Assembly (NCBI GenBank): GCA_017792405.1
Contig: CP051231.1
Span: 4,179,295-4,243,294 of the forward strand
DNA length: 64,000 nt
Reading direction: 5' to 3'
From: Oceanicola sp.
GTDB taxonomy: Bacteria > Pseudomonadota > Alphaproteobacteria > Rhodobacterales > Rhodobacteraceae
Positions 7,822-16,148 of this stretch are shown here, one piece after another. The notes below the pieces were generated by a model. The model was not told the DNA's origin. It worked only from the letters and a program-made list of their open reading frames with translations, and ran no database searches. Position 1 is the first letter of the stretch. Each line of letters opens with the position of its first letter. Both the position numbers and the translations under genes were made by a program.

Positions 7822-9798
7822 TCATTGCTCCAACTCCATTGTGACGAAGGCCACAGAGTAGGGCGTGAGTTCGAGGCTAATAATCCGCGGCTCCGGCGTG
7901 GTGTCGAGCCAGCGTGGATCGGCCATTGCAGCGGCGGCGCTCGCCCGGTCCAACAAGGATACTCGGGCGGTTTTTGGTAGCGCCACAGTACGTGTGGTTT
8001 GCGAAAGGTTGGCCACCATGAGGCGGGCGCAACCATCTACGACCGCGCCGTAGGCCATCACGCCCTCGGGCAGATCGCGCAGTGTAACCCGAGCGTTGCC
8101 AGCCATTTCGCGGGCGTCGCGTGCAACATGGAATAGCGGCGCCACGCGGCGTTCGCCCCCGTCGAATCCGGGCTGTCCATAGGGCTGGGGCGTGGGCACA
8201 AGGCCGAAGGGGCCGGTGGGCGCGGCGAGGCAGAGCGCCTCTACGGCGCTGCCCTCGGTGCTGGCAAGCACGCCCACCGCCCATGCCGCGCCGAACAGTC
8301 CACGGTGCCGCGGGTCAGGGCGGGCCATCGTCTCGCGCCGTTGCTCGAGGTTCTCCGAAACGCTCGTGCCATACGGGTTCGTCCGCATGCCGATGGACAC
8401 CAGCCCAAGCCGATAGGGTTGCCCGCCGGAGAGGGCTTGGGCACTGGCGTAGACTTGCGGCAAGGCCTCCAGTGTCTCGGCGACCGAGAGGTCCTCGGCG
8501 GCGTGGACCGTTGCGGAATTACCGTGGAAGATGAAGTCGCAGAGCGCCGGGTCGGGGCGGCAGCGGTTGAACTCGGTGAAGTTGGTGAGCACCCCGCCGC
8601 CGACCCACGCCTGACGGAAGGCCTGCCGCACCGCCGGGATCAATTCATCCGGGCGCGGTCCTTCAGGCCATTGTGCGGTGGGTTGGTAGCTTTGCAGGTA
8701 GCTCCGGCGCAAGGCGATGACCCGGCGCGGCGCGATACCCGCCTCTGCGAGCCGCTGAGCGAGAGTGACAAGCCCGTCGTCCGCTTCTTCATCTTCTAGC
8801 AAAACTTCGGCATCGATCGGGGCCGAGAGTGCCTTCGACAGGGCAGCGGCCTTTGCGAGAAAGCCGGGGCTGGTGGCCGCCTCGATACGGAGCAGGAGGT
8901 GCGAGGCGCCACAAAGGCCGATGGATTCCTGCACCTCAGCGCTACCCAGCCAACCCTCTTCCAACGCGAGGCCAAGCGCGGGCGCCACGTGATCGAGCGT
9001 TTCCAATTGCGGCGCGGGCGTAGTTGCGCTGCGCGTATCGGCGGCGACCTCCCCACTCAGAGAAACGCGAACAGTCTGAGTGATCGGCGCATCGATCTCA
9101 TAGGTAAAGGGCTCTTTCAGCGGCACACAGTAGGTCTTGTAAGACGCATCAGACCAATTGCGCTGGTCCTCCATCTCGAAGACTTCGCCCTCAAAGCGAA
9201 TGTCCGCCTTTGCAGCGCCGATGTCATAAGCGAGACCGGTGATATCACCCATCGGCTGTGACGGTTTGATGTGCTTTGGGAAAAACGTCGCCTGAGTGCT
9301 TCCGTCCGAATGTATCACCGTCACCGGCGCGCCGGTCAGGCCGAGGATCGGGTGCAGCACGGTGAGGCCGGCCCGGTTGGTGGCGAAGGGGCCATCCGCC
9401 GGCGTCATGGTAACCGTAACCGAAAGCTCCCCCACCGCGCTGGCCGAAAATTCCACCACCAGCCCCAGCCGCCCACCGGCCAGGGATTGCTCGATCCGCC
9501 CGGTGATGCGCCCGTCCGAGCGGGCGGTGGCATCATGCAGCGTGGTGGCAGGGTAGGTGGCCCAGTTCTCGTCGCGAATGGGCCAGCTGATCGCCCGCAC
9601 AAGCTCGGTGTCGTGCCAGCAAATCCGCCGGATGGACTGATCGGAAAGCAGGAAAGACAGCGGCCCGAGTGAAATGCGCCGCCACGGCACCGGCGGCTCT
9701 TCGGTACCAAAGGTTAGCACAAGGTCTTCTCCGTCCTCTGCCGCAGTTCCTCCCGCGGCGGAGGCGGCGTTGGCGCCTGTCTCCATCCCACTGTCCAA
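7822..9798 (-). CDS. apnL: Probable D-apionate lactonase (ApnL-like)
   Basis: Large soluble protein of 658 residues, predicted to hydrolyse D-apionolactone to D-apionate. Visible features are an N-terminal beta-rich part (SFLLSDQSIRRICWHDTELV, then ISWPIRDENWATY), the segment WSDASYKTYCVPLKEPF, and a central part with TNFTEFNRCRPD and FIFHGNSATVHAAEDLSVAE that looks like a TIM-barrel glycosidase-type fold, ending in a beta domain. This matches my memory of the ApnL family, which has no close relatives outside apiose clusters. The start is a TTG: GGAGGAG lies 7 bases before it, whereas the ATG at 9786 would be 19 bases away. No signal peptide, so it acts in the cytoplasm. It is transcribed towards apsD and away from the histidine kinase gene. 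Confidence 0.75.
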   Translation of the reverse strand: MDSGMETGANAASAAGGTAAEDGEDLVLTFGTEEPPVPWRRISLGPLSFLLSDQSIRRICWHDTELVRAISWPIRDENWATYPATTLHDATARSDGRITGRIEQSLAGGRLGLVVEFSASAVGELSVTVTMTPADGPFATNRAGLTVLHPILGLTGAPVTVIHSDGSTQATFFPKHIKPSQPMGDITGLAYDIGAAKADIRFEGEVFEMEDQRNWSDASYKTYCVPLKEPFTYEIDAPITQTVRVSLSGEVAADTRSATTPAPQLETLDHVAPALGLALEEGWLGSAEVQESIGLCGASHLLLRIEAATSPGFLAKAAALSKALSAPIDAEVLLEDEEADDGLVTLAQRLAEAGIAPRRVIALRRSYLQSYQPTAQWPEGPRPDELIPAVRQAFRQAWVGGGVLTNFTEFNRCRPDPALCDFIFHGNSATVHAAEDLSVAETLEALPQVYASAQALSGGQPYRLGLVSIGMRTNPYGTSVSENLEQRRETMARPDPRHRGLFGAAWAVGVLASTEGSAVEALCLAAPTGPFGLVPTPQPYGQPGFDGGERRVAPLFHVARDAREMAGNARVTLRDLPEGVMAYGAVVDGCARLMVANLSQTTRTVALPKTARVSLLDRASAAAAMADPRWLDTTPEPRIISLELTPYSVAFVTMELEQ

Positions 9799-9890
9799 AC
9801 TCTGTCTCCTCCACCTTCAGGCTATCCCGCCTGCACGTGCGCAACAGGTCGGGATACGGGAAACCGCTCTCGGCTCTCTGCAGCACGACC

Positions 9891-9904
9891 TGCGGGATCC
9901 CGCA
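9891..9904. promoter_or_regulatory. Palindrome TGCGGGATCCCGCA between lactonase and histidine kinase genes (candidate operator)
   Basis: Perfect 14-bp palindrome in the 189-bp divergent region between the lactonase gene (start 9798, minus) and the histidine kinase gene (start 9988, plus). It shares both arms with the palindrome at 7776-7791. Its position would allow one bound protein to act on both directions. Confidence 0.6.
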
Positions 9905-9987
9905 ATCGAAGCTGTAGAGCCACGCAGACAGGTATCTTGGCGGGTGCACCGGGAGGGCGTAGCATCGGCCGCAGGAGGAGGATGCGG

Positions 9988-11310
9988 ATGGACAGCCGGG
10001 AGGAAACCGAGCTCGCTCATTACCTTGCGATTTCGCGGGCAGTGGCGGGCGAAATGGATTTACAGAACGTTCTCAACGGCATCGCGGGCGCGGTGAAGTC
10101 CAAGCTGTTGGACTATCACCACCTTGATGTCGCGGTGGTCCTGCCCGGTGACAAATCCAAGCACTTCGCGCTGGAAACCGGGATCGAAACGGTTTGGAAT
10201 CGCGATGGCGAGGGCCGCCCGAATGATCTGGCCCCGGTCCGGCAGGTGCTCAATGGTGAGCTGGGCAGTCTAATGACCGGAGACGCATGGGCCGATCCGC
10301 GGTTTCATTTCGATGGGGCCGATGATGCGCCGATCTTCGAGGCCAACCTGCGCAGCCGTATCCACGTGCCGCTGACGGTGCATGGCGAGGTCATCGGGGT
10401 GCTCAGTTTTTCGTCGCCACAGCGCAATGCATATGGCGAGGAGGACGTGCGCAAGGCGCAGAACGTGGCAGACCTCATCGCCCCCTACTTCTACGCGCTC
10501 AACATGTCGGATCAGGCGCAATCCTCGGCGCGGGCGGCGGGCGCGGCACGCGGGCGGGAGCATTCGCTGCGTCACGGCGCCCAGCGGCTGACAGAGGCGA
10601 TGGAAGCCGAACGTCGCCGTCTCGGAATGGAGTTGCACGACCAGACCCTTGCTGACCTATCGGCCGTATTCCGGCGCGTTTCGCGGCTTGCCGGGCAACC
10701 GGGGCCGGACAGCGCGGAGTTGCAGGACATCGCCAAAGCGATCTCGCGCTGCACGACCGATCTGCGCAGCATCATCGAAAACACCAAGCCCGGCATCCTT
10801 GATCTCTTCGGCCTGTCTCAGGCCATCGAAGCCCAACTCGAACGGGCCACACAGGGGCTGGAGCGCAGGGTTAGCACCTCTGTCATCGACGAGACCGGCG
10901 ACCTGCTCGACCGTTCGGAATATCGTTTGCAGTTGGCCGTTTTCCGCATCGTGCAAGAGGCGGTGACGAATGCGGTAAAGCATTCCGAATGCAGCAAGAT
11001 CGACGTGCGACTAGCCGTTGGTGAGTATTGCCTCGATGTTACCGTGGCAAATGATGGGCGCGTGCCCGCTGAGGGCTGGCGCCGGTCGGGGCGAGGGGTC
11101 GACAACATCCGTATCAGGGCCGCGCTGATCGGCGCGAGCGTGGCGTTCGAGCGCGACCCGATGGGCTCTGGCAGCCGGACAGTGCTGAGTATCCCGTGCG
11201 AAATTGTTCGTGCGGGCACTGAGACTCCGGAGGCCGCTGCCGCGCCAGCCACCGATGTCGACACCCTGGAGGCTGCCGCCCTTGCCACCGCTGCGGAGCG
11301 CGTTCCATGA
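9988..11310 (+). CDS. Soluble GAF-domain sensor histidine kinase (HisKA_3 / NarL-type partner)
   Basis: Cytoplasmic sensor kinase of 440 residues; no membrane segment is visible. A GAF-like sensor domain covers roughly 1-165 (ending VPLTVHGEVIGVLSFSSPQ), a HisKA_3 dimerisation box follows with ERRRLGMELHDQTLADLS, phospho-acceptor His217, then an ATPase domain with N-box RIVQEAVTNAVKHSE and a G-box-like SGRGVDNIRIRA. Of the candidate starts, ATG 9988 is chosen because AGGAGGAGG (9973-9981) is 6 bases before it; the ATG at 9982 would touch the ribosome site. The gene overlaps its response regulator by four bases. Lying inside the apionate island and having a soluble sensor, it probably reads an intracellular metabolite; the ligand is unknown. 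Confidence 0.85.
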   Translation: MDSREETELAHYLAISRAVAGEMDLQNVLNGIAGAVKSKLLDYHHLDVAVVLPGDKSKHFALETGIETVWNRDGEGRPNDLAPVRQVLNGELGSLMTGDAWADPRFHFDGADDAPIFEANLRSRIHVPLTVHGEVIGVLSFSSPQRNAYGEEDVRKAQNVADLIAPYFYALNMSDQAQSSARAAGAARGREHSLRHGAQRLTEAMEAERRRLGMELHDQTLADLSAVFRRVSRLAGQPGPDSAELQDIAKAISRCTTDLRSIIENTKPGILDLFGLSQAIEAQLERATQGLERRVSTSVIDETGDLLDRSEYRLQLAVFRIVQEAVTNAVKHSECSKIDVRLAVGEYCLDVTVANDGRVPAEGWRRSGRGVDNIRIRAALIGASVAFERDPMGSGSRTVLSIPCEIVRAGTETPEAAAAPATDVDTLEAAALATAAERVP

Positions 11311-12029
11311 ACATCCTGATCGCCGAAGATGACCCGTTCCACCGCGCCTTCCTCGCGGGCACCGTCCGAGAGGCTTTGCCGGGCTGCGAGGCCGTGCTGG
11401 AGGCCGAAGGCGGCGAGCAAGCGGTTAAGCTTGCGCGTGACAACCGGATCGACGGCGTAGTGATGGATATCCAGATGCCTGAGGTGAGCGGCATCGCCGC
11501 TGCCTCGAAGATCTGGGAGACCCGCCCCGACATGCGCATCCTGTTCTGGTCCAACTACTCCGACGAGGCCTACGTGCGGGGCGTGTCCCGGATCGTGCCC
11601 AAGGAGGCCGTCTATGGCTACGTGCTCAAGACCGCCTCGGCACAACGGCTCGGTCTCGCGATGATGGGGATTTTCCTTGAAGATCAATGTATTATCGATC
11701 GCGAGGTGCGGGGCGTGCAGCAGCGGGCAATGGACCTGCATGAGGGCCTGTCGAACACAGAGTTCGAAGTCCTGACCGACATCGCGCTTGGGCTGACAGA
11801 CAAGGCGATTGCCGCACGGAGAGGCATATCGACCCGCTCGGTGCAGAGCCGCCTGAAGCAGCTCTACGAGAAGCTGGGCATAGACCAGCAGCCGCATGAC
11901 GATGAGGGCCCGGTGTTCAACTCGCGCGCGCGTGCCGTGGCGTTGGCACTGTCACGCGGGTTGCTGAACCTCGAAAGCATGTCGCTGGGGGAGGCCAAGC
12001 TGAGGCGCTGGCTCGAGAAAGGCCAATAG
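11307..12029 (+). CDS. LuxR/NarL-type response regulator
   Basis: DNA-binding response regulator of 240 residues. The receiver domain (1-120) has the acidic pair EDD (7-9), phospho-acceptor Asp54 in VVMDIQMPEVSG, and Lys in VLKTA. The C-terminal LuxR-type helix-turn-helix runs from about 145 (LSNTEFEVLTDIALGLTDKA, then ISTRSVQSRLKQLYEKLGI). The start overlaps the kinase stop (ATGA), so the pair is translated together. It is the best candidate to bind the two palindromes at 7776 and 9891, because NarL-family regulators bind inverted repeats of this size. A C-terminal extension of about 40 residues follows the usual HTH end. Confidence 0.87.
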   Translation: MNILIAEDDPFHRAFLAGTVREALPGCEAVLEAEGGEQAVKLARDNRIDGVVMDIQMPEVSGIAAASKIWETRPDMRILFWSNYSDEAYVRGVSRIVPKEAVYGYVLKTASAQRLGLAMMGIFLEDQCIIDREVRGVQQRAMDLHEGLSNTEFEVLTDIALGLTDKAIAARRGISTRSVQSRLKQLYEKLGIDQQPHDDEGPVFNSRARAVALALSRGLLNLESMSLGEAKLRRWLEKGQ

Positions 12030-12145
12030 GTGATTACTGCTGCGCGTCCGATTGCTGGCACGAAGTGCTTCGCAAAGCGGATGTAACTGCGCTCCGTTGC
12101 GTAGAACGCCGGCGAGGGCACCTCAGATTCTGCGCAAAACGGTCA

Positions 12146-13162
12146 TCACGGTAGGTTCTCTCGAAAATAGATATCCAGCTTCAGCGGTGCGGGCGCAGAC
12201 TCCCGATGCGTCAGGCTGTATATGCCCCGGTCGAGCAGCACATCCGGGTCCTGGTCGAAGACAGCGTCCATCGTTCCGTCCACCAGGGCGCGGCGGGTGT
12301 CAGCCGTGAGCCCGTGGCCGACGAACACCACATCTTCGCGCCCGCGTTCGCGCAGCGCGCGAGTAATCCCGCCGGAGGAACCGCCGACATTGTAGATCCC
12401 GATAAGGTCCGGCTGCTGCTCAAGCAGGGCGAGGGTGTGGCGGTAGTTCTCGCCCGCGTCGTCATGGCCTTCGCGCAGCCCAACGAGCCTCAGCCCCGGA
12501 AACATCTCGTCGATCAGGCTCAGAAACCCGGCCTCCCGGTCACTGTGAGCGCGGTAGTTGCGAGACCCGGCCACAAGCGCCACGGCGCCTTCGGTCCGCC
12601 CGGCCAACCGGCCGACGAGCAGCCCGCCGGTGCGACCCACCGCGTGGTTGTCCAGCCCGATATGGGCCACACCGGCCCGCTCGCCGAGATTGGACACGAG
12701 GGTGACGAGCCGCACGCCGCGCGCAGCGATCTCCTCTGCCGCCGCACGGACCTTGGGATGCTCGATGGCGAAGAAGGCCACGCCATCGGCCCAGTCGGCG
12801 CATTTGCGCAGGGCTTCGGCCAGGGCCTCGGCATTGAAGCTCTCGATGAAAAGGCAGCGCAGGAATGGGTCCGCCGCGCCCGCCAGACCGATCCGGGCCT
12901 TCACCCGTTCGCCCAGCAGCCGCAGGTAGGGGTTGGTGCCCGCAGGCAGCAGTACGGCAATGTTCATCGCCCGCTCCGCCCCGATATGGGCCGCCTCCTC
13001 CTCCCCGATGTAGCCCACAGCGCGGGCCGCTTCGAGCACCCGTCGCCGGGTGCGCTCCGACACGCCCTTGCGGCGGTTGACCACCCGGTCCACCGTGGCA
13101 AGCGACACATTGGCCCGCGCCGCGATATCGGTAAGCAACGGCTTTTCTGCCGAATCCATCAT
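12146..13162 (-). CDS. LacI family transcriptional regulator
   Basis: Sugar-responsive repressor of 338 residues. The N-terminal helix-turn-helix is clear (LTDIAARANVSLATVDRVVN then RRKGVSERTRRRVLEAARAVGY) and is followed by a periplasmic-binding-protein-like ligand domain (IAVLLPAGTNPYLRLLGERV, and IGIYNVGGSSGGITRAL). The frame is open to 13207, but that start would add a non-conserved N-terminus; ATGs at 13162 and 13159 directly precede the HTH. It is divergent from the TRAP operon and convergent with the response regulator gene, so it most likely controls the TRAP-VOC-RLP-kinase operon. This HTH and the CcpA-type PBP domain resemble regulators of sugar and sugar-acid operons. Confidence 0.88.
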   Translation of the reverse strand: MMDSAEKPLLTDIAARANVSLATVDRVVNRRKGVSERTRRRVLEAARAVGYIGEEEAAHIGAERAMNIAVLLPAGTNPYLRLLGERVKARIGLAGAADPFLRCLFIESFNAEALAEALRKCADWADGVAFFAIEHPKVRAAAEEIAARGVRLVTLVSNLGERAGVAHIGLDNHAVGRTGGLLVGRLAGRTEGAVALVAGSRNYRAHSDREAGFLSLIDEMFPGLRLVGLREGHDDAGENYRHTLALLEQQPDLIGIYNVGGSSGGITRALRERGREDVVFVGHGLTADTRRALVDGTMDAVFDQDPDVLLDRGIYSLTHRESAPAPLKLDIYFRENLP

Positions 13163-13234
13163 CGAGAGGAACCCCTCAAAAACCCTCAATTCAAAGTGCT
13201 GGACCAATCATGCTCAGAACTTCTGCCTTTCGTC

Positions 13235-13247
13235 AAATGCCGCATTT
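13235..13247. promoter_or_regulatory. Inverted repeat AAATGC-C-GCATTT, candidate LacI-type operator
   Basis: Perfect 6-1-6 inverted repeat located in the divergent region between the LacI-type gene (start 13162) and the TRAP operon (start 13317). The size, GC-centred symmetry and position fit an operator of a LacI-family repressor acting on both directions. It is a single site and the match is to a general pattern, so this is tentative. Confidence 0.4.
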
Positions 13248-13316
13248 TGGGAGGTATGCGGGCGCTGATCCCCTGCAAACCCCTCACAAGACCTCAGATA
13301 TCTCGGGAGGAGAGAC

Positions 13317-14336
13317 ATGACAAAATCCAACGGTTTCAACCGCCGCTCCGTGCTGGCCCTCGGGGGCGCCGCCGTGGCCGCACCCTTTGTCGCGCGGCCC
13401 GCATTCGCGCAGAGCACCACACTGCGCTACGGCCACAACAACGAGGTGGCCTCGGTCGCCGGGGCGCAGGCCGACTGGTTTGCCGAAGCCCTCGGCCAGA
13501 CCTCGGGCGGCGACATCGAGGTGCAGGTCTTCCCCAACAGCCAGCTTGGCAAGTTGCAGGAGCTGGCAGAGGCCGTCTCGCTCGGCACAATCGCGTTTTC
13601 GCACAACACCGCCGGCGCGCTTGGCTCGCTCTACCAGCCCTTCGCCGCGCTCGACACGCCCTACCTTTACCGCGACATCGACCACCTGATGGCGGTGACG
13701 GACGTGGAAAGCCCGGTGATGCAGGAGCTGAACGAGGGCCTCATCGCCGCCGCTAACGTGCGGGTGATCTACGCCCACTACTTCGGCCGCCGCAACCTGA
13801 CCTGCTCCAAGGCGGTCATGGGCCCGGCGGACCTCGAAGGCGTCAAGATCCGCGCCGTGCCCTTCCCGATCTACACCACCGCCGTCGAGGGCATGGGCGC
13901 CGTCGCCGTGCCGGTCGACTGGTCGGAGGTGCCGACGGCGCTGGCCACCGGCGTTGTGCAGGGGCAGGAGAACCCGGTGAACGTGGTGCTCAACGTCAAG
14001 CTCTACGAGGTGCAGAGCCACCTCATGCTGACCGGCCACATGAGCAATGCCGAGGTCGTGGTGATGAATGAGGATGTCTGGCAGGGCATGAGCGACGCCC
14101 AGAAGGACGCCGTGCGCGAGGCCTCGACCCAGACCCGCGAGAAAGCCACCAAGGCGATCCTCGACAATGAGGAAGGCGAGACCCAGCAGCTCCGCGATCT
14201 CGGCATGACCGTGATCGGCGAGGAAGACGGGCTCGATCTGGCAGGCTTCCGCGAGGGGGTTTCCAAGCTGGTCGACGAGCGCTTCGGCGCTGAGTACGGC
14301 GACCTCTACGCCAAGATCGCCGCCGTCTCGGCCTGA
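13317..14336 (+). CDS. TRAP transporter substrate-binding protein (DctP family)
   Basis: Periplasmic binding protein of a TRAP importer, 339 residues. The leader carries a twin-arginine motif (NRRSVLALGG) and a cleavage region ending AFAQS, so Tat export is likely. Family features include LRYGHNNEVASVAGAQADWF, GGDIEVQVFPNSQLGKLQEL, the carboxylate-binding region GVKIRAVPFPIYTTA and ATGVVQGQENPVNVVL. GGGAGGAG lies just before the start. It is first in an operon dctP-dctQ-dctM-VOC-RLP-DUF1537. DctP proteins bind organic or sugar acids, so D-apionate or a related acid is the likely cargo, as opposed to free sugar for the ABC importer. Confidence 0.92.
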   Translation: MTKSNGFNRRSVLALGGAAVAAPFVARPAFAQSTTLRYGHNNEVASVAGAQADWFAEALGQTSGGDIEVQVFPNSQLGKLQELAEAVSLGTIAFSHNTAGALGSLYQPFAALDTPYLYRDIDHLMAVTDVESPVMQELNEGLIAAANVRVIYAHYFGRRNLTCSKAVMGPADLEGVKIRAVPFPIYTTAVEGMGAVAVPVDWSEVPTALATGVVQGQENPVNVVLNVKLYEVQSHLMLTGHMSNAEVVVMNEDVWQGMSDAQKDAVREASTQTREKATKAILDNEEGETQQLRDLGMTVIGEEDGLDLAGFREGVSKLVDERFGAEYGDLYAKIAAVSA

Positions 14337-14339
14337 TCC

Positions 14340-14867
14340 TTGCAGCGCCTGAGGCACATATTGGCCCGCCTTGCGGGATGGGGGGTGGGGCTCGGCCTCA
14401 GCCTTCTGGCCCTCATGGCCGGGCTGGTGGTGCTTCAGGTCGCGGCCCGCAACTTTGCCGATGTCGGCCTGCCCTGGGCCGACGAGCTGGCCCGGTTCTC
14501 CTGCATCGGGCTGGTATTTCTCTCGGTGCCGCTGCTCGCGGGCCGTGGCTCGCTGGTGGCGGTCACGATGTTGCCCGACATGCTCGGACCCCGTGCCGCC
14601 CGCTGGTTCGGGCTGGTGTCCGATGTGGCCACCTTCGCCTTCGCCGCGCTGCTGCTCTGGAGCTTCGCCGAGTTCCTCCCACGCGCCGGCAAGTTCCTGA
14701 CGCCCGCGATGCGGGTGCCCAACTGGGTTTACTACTCGCTCGCGCTGACCGGCTCCCTGTTTCTGGCCCTCGTGGCGCTGGAGCGGATCGTGACCACGCT
14801 GCGCGGCGGTGCGCCCTCCGCCCCCTACGGCGAAACGGGTGAAGAAGAGGCACTCAAAACCGCATGA
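14340..14867 (+). CDS. TRAP transporter small permease (DctQ family)
   Basis: Small four-helix membrane subunit of the TRAP importer, 175 residues. It starts with TTG three bases after the binding-protein stop; no upstream ATG exists in frame and starting later would remove the first helix. Helices around 15-37, 48-66, 85-108 and 128-148 are visible; the family pattern is WADELARFSCIGLVFLSVPL followed by LLAGRGSLVAVTMLPDMLGP. It overlaps the large permease by four bases. The charged C-terminal tail is cytoplasmic. Confidence 0.88.
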   Translation: MQRLRHILARLAGWGVGLGLSLLALMAGLVVLQVAARNFADVGLPWADELARFSCIGLVFLSVPLLAGRGSLVAVTMLPDMLGPRAARWFGLVSDVATFAFAALLLWSFAEFLPRAGKFLTPAMRVPNWVYYSLALTGSLFLALVALERIVTTLRGGAPSAPYGETGEEEALKTA

Positions 14868-16141
14868 CCGCCCTGCTGCTGACCATCTTTTTCGTCCTGC
14901 TGATCGCAGGTGCGCCGGTGGCGGTCTGCCTCGGCCTCTCCGCCGCCGTGGTGATCGTGTCCGAGGGGCTGCCGGTCTCGGTGCTCGCCCAACGCAGCCT
15001 AAACGCGCTCGACAGCTCGCCGCTGCTCGCCGTGCCGCTCTTCATCTTCGCCGCCTCGCTGCTCAACGCAACCGGCGTCACCACCCACCTCTTCGATCTC
15101 GTGCGCATGGTGCTGGGCCGCATCCGGGGCGCTGTAGCGCAGGTCTCGATCCTCGTTTCCCTGATCTTCTCCGGCGTCTCCGGCGCCGCGCTGGCCGACA
15201 TCGGGGCGCTCGGCAAGATCCAGATCGACCAGATGACGCGGCAGGGCTACAAGCCCGAGTTCGCCGCCGGGCTCACCGTGGCCGCCGCCACCATCGGCCC
15301 GATCTTTCCGCCCTCAATCCCGATCATCATCTACGCCTCGGTCGCCAACGTCTCCGCCGTGCAGCTGCTGCTTGCAGGCATCGTGCCGGCCCTGCTGCTG
15401 ACCGCGCTGCTGATGGTGCAGGTCGGCGTGCTGGCCCGCGTCAAATCGCTCCCGCGCGACACCATCGCCGCCCGCCCCGCCGACATTGCCCGCAAGGCGG
15501 CCATCTCCTTTCCGGCGCTCCTCGCCCCGGTGCTGCTGATCGGCGGTCTTATGTCGGGCTATTTCGGGCCGACCGAGGTGGCAGGCGTCACGGTGGCCTA
15601 TGCGCTCTTCATCGGCGTCTTCATCTACCGCTCGCTCACCCTGCGGGGGCTTTTCGAGGCGCTGAAGGATACCACCACCTCGACGGCAAACATCCTCTTC
15701 GTCGTGGCCACGGCGGCGCTCTTCGCCTGGGTGCTGACGCTCGATCAGGTGCCGATGAAGGTCTCCGCCCTGCTGCTCGGCCTCACCGAAAACCCGCTGC
15801 TGCTGCTGCTCCTTGTCAACATCCTGCTGCTGGTTGTCGGCATGGTGCTGGAGAGCATCGCCGCGATCCTCATCATCGCGCCGATCATCGCCCCCGCCCT
15901 CACCGCCGCCGGGGTGGACCCGCTGCAACTGGGCATCGTCTTTGTGCTCAACCTGATGATCGGCCTGCTCACCCCGCCCGTCGGCATGAGCCTCTACATG
16001 ATCACCATCATCACGAAGATGCCGATCACCCGCGTCATCGCCGGGGTGATGCCCTTCTTCCTCCCGCTCCTGCTTTCGCTTCTGGTCGTCTCCGCCGTTC
16101 CGGCGCTCTCGACCTGGCTCCCCGAAACACTAATGAAATGA
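14864..16141 (+). CDS. TRAP transporter large permease (DctM family)
   Basis: Twelve-helix sodium-coupled channel subunit of the TRAP importer, 425 residues, the family's usual length. Characteristic stretches are LLIAGAPVAVCLGLSAAVV, VPLFIFAASLLNATGVT, FSGVSGAALADIGALGKIQI, TIGPIFPPSIPIIIYASV and the end NLMIGLLTPPVGMSLYMI. It starts inside the DctQ stop and is followed after 7 bases by the VOC gene, so import and metabolism are transcribed together. Confidence 0.93.
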   Translation: MTALLLTIFFVLLIAGAPVAVCLGLSAAVVIVSEGLPVSVLAQRSLNALDSSPLLAVPLFIFAASLLNATGVTTHLFDLVRMVLGRIRGAVAQVSILVSLIFSGVSGAALADIGALGKIQIDQMTRQGYKPEFAAGLTVAAATIGPIFPPSIPIIIYASVANVSAVQLLLAGIVPALLLTALLMVQVGVLARVKSLPRDTIAARPADIARKAAISFPALLAPVLLIGGLMSGYFGPTEVAGVTVAYALFIGVFIYRSLTLRGLFEALKDTTTSTANILFVVATAALFAWVLTLDQVPMKVSALLLGLTENPLLLLLLVNILLLVVGMVLESIAAILIIAPIIAPALTAAGVDPLQLGIVFVLNLMIGLLTPPVGMSLYMITIITKMPITRVIAGVMPFFLPLLLSLLVVSAVPALSTWLPETLMK

Positions 16142-16148
16142 GGCTCCC

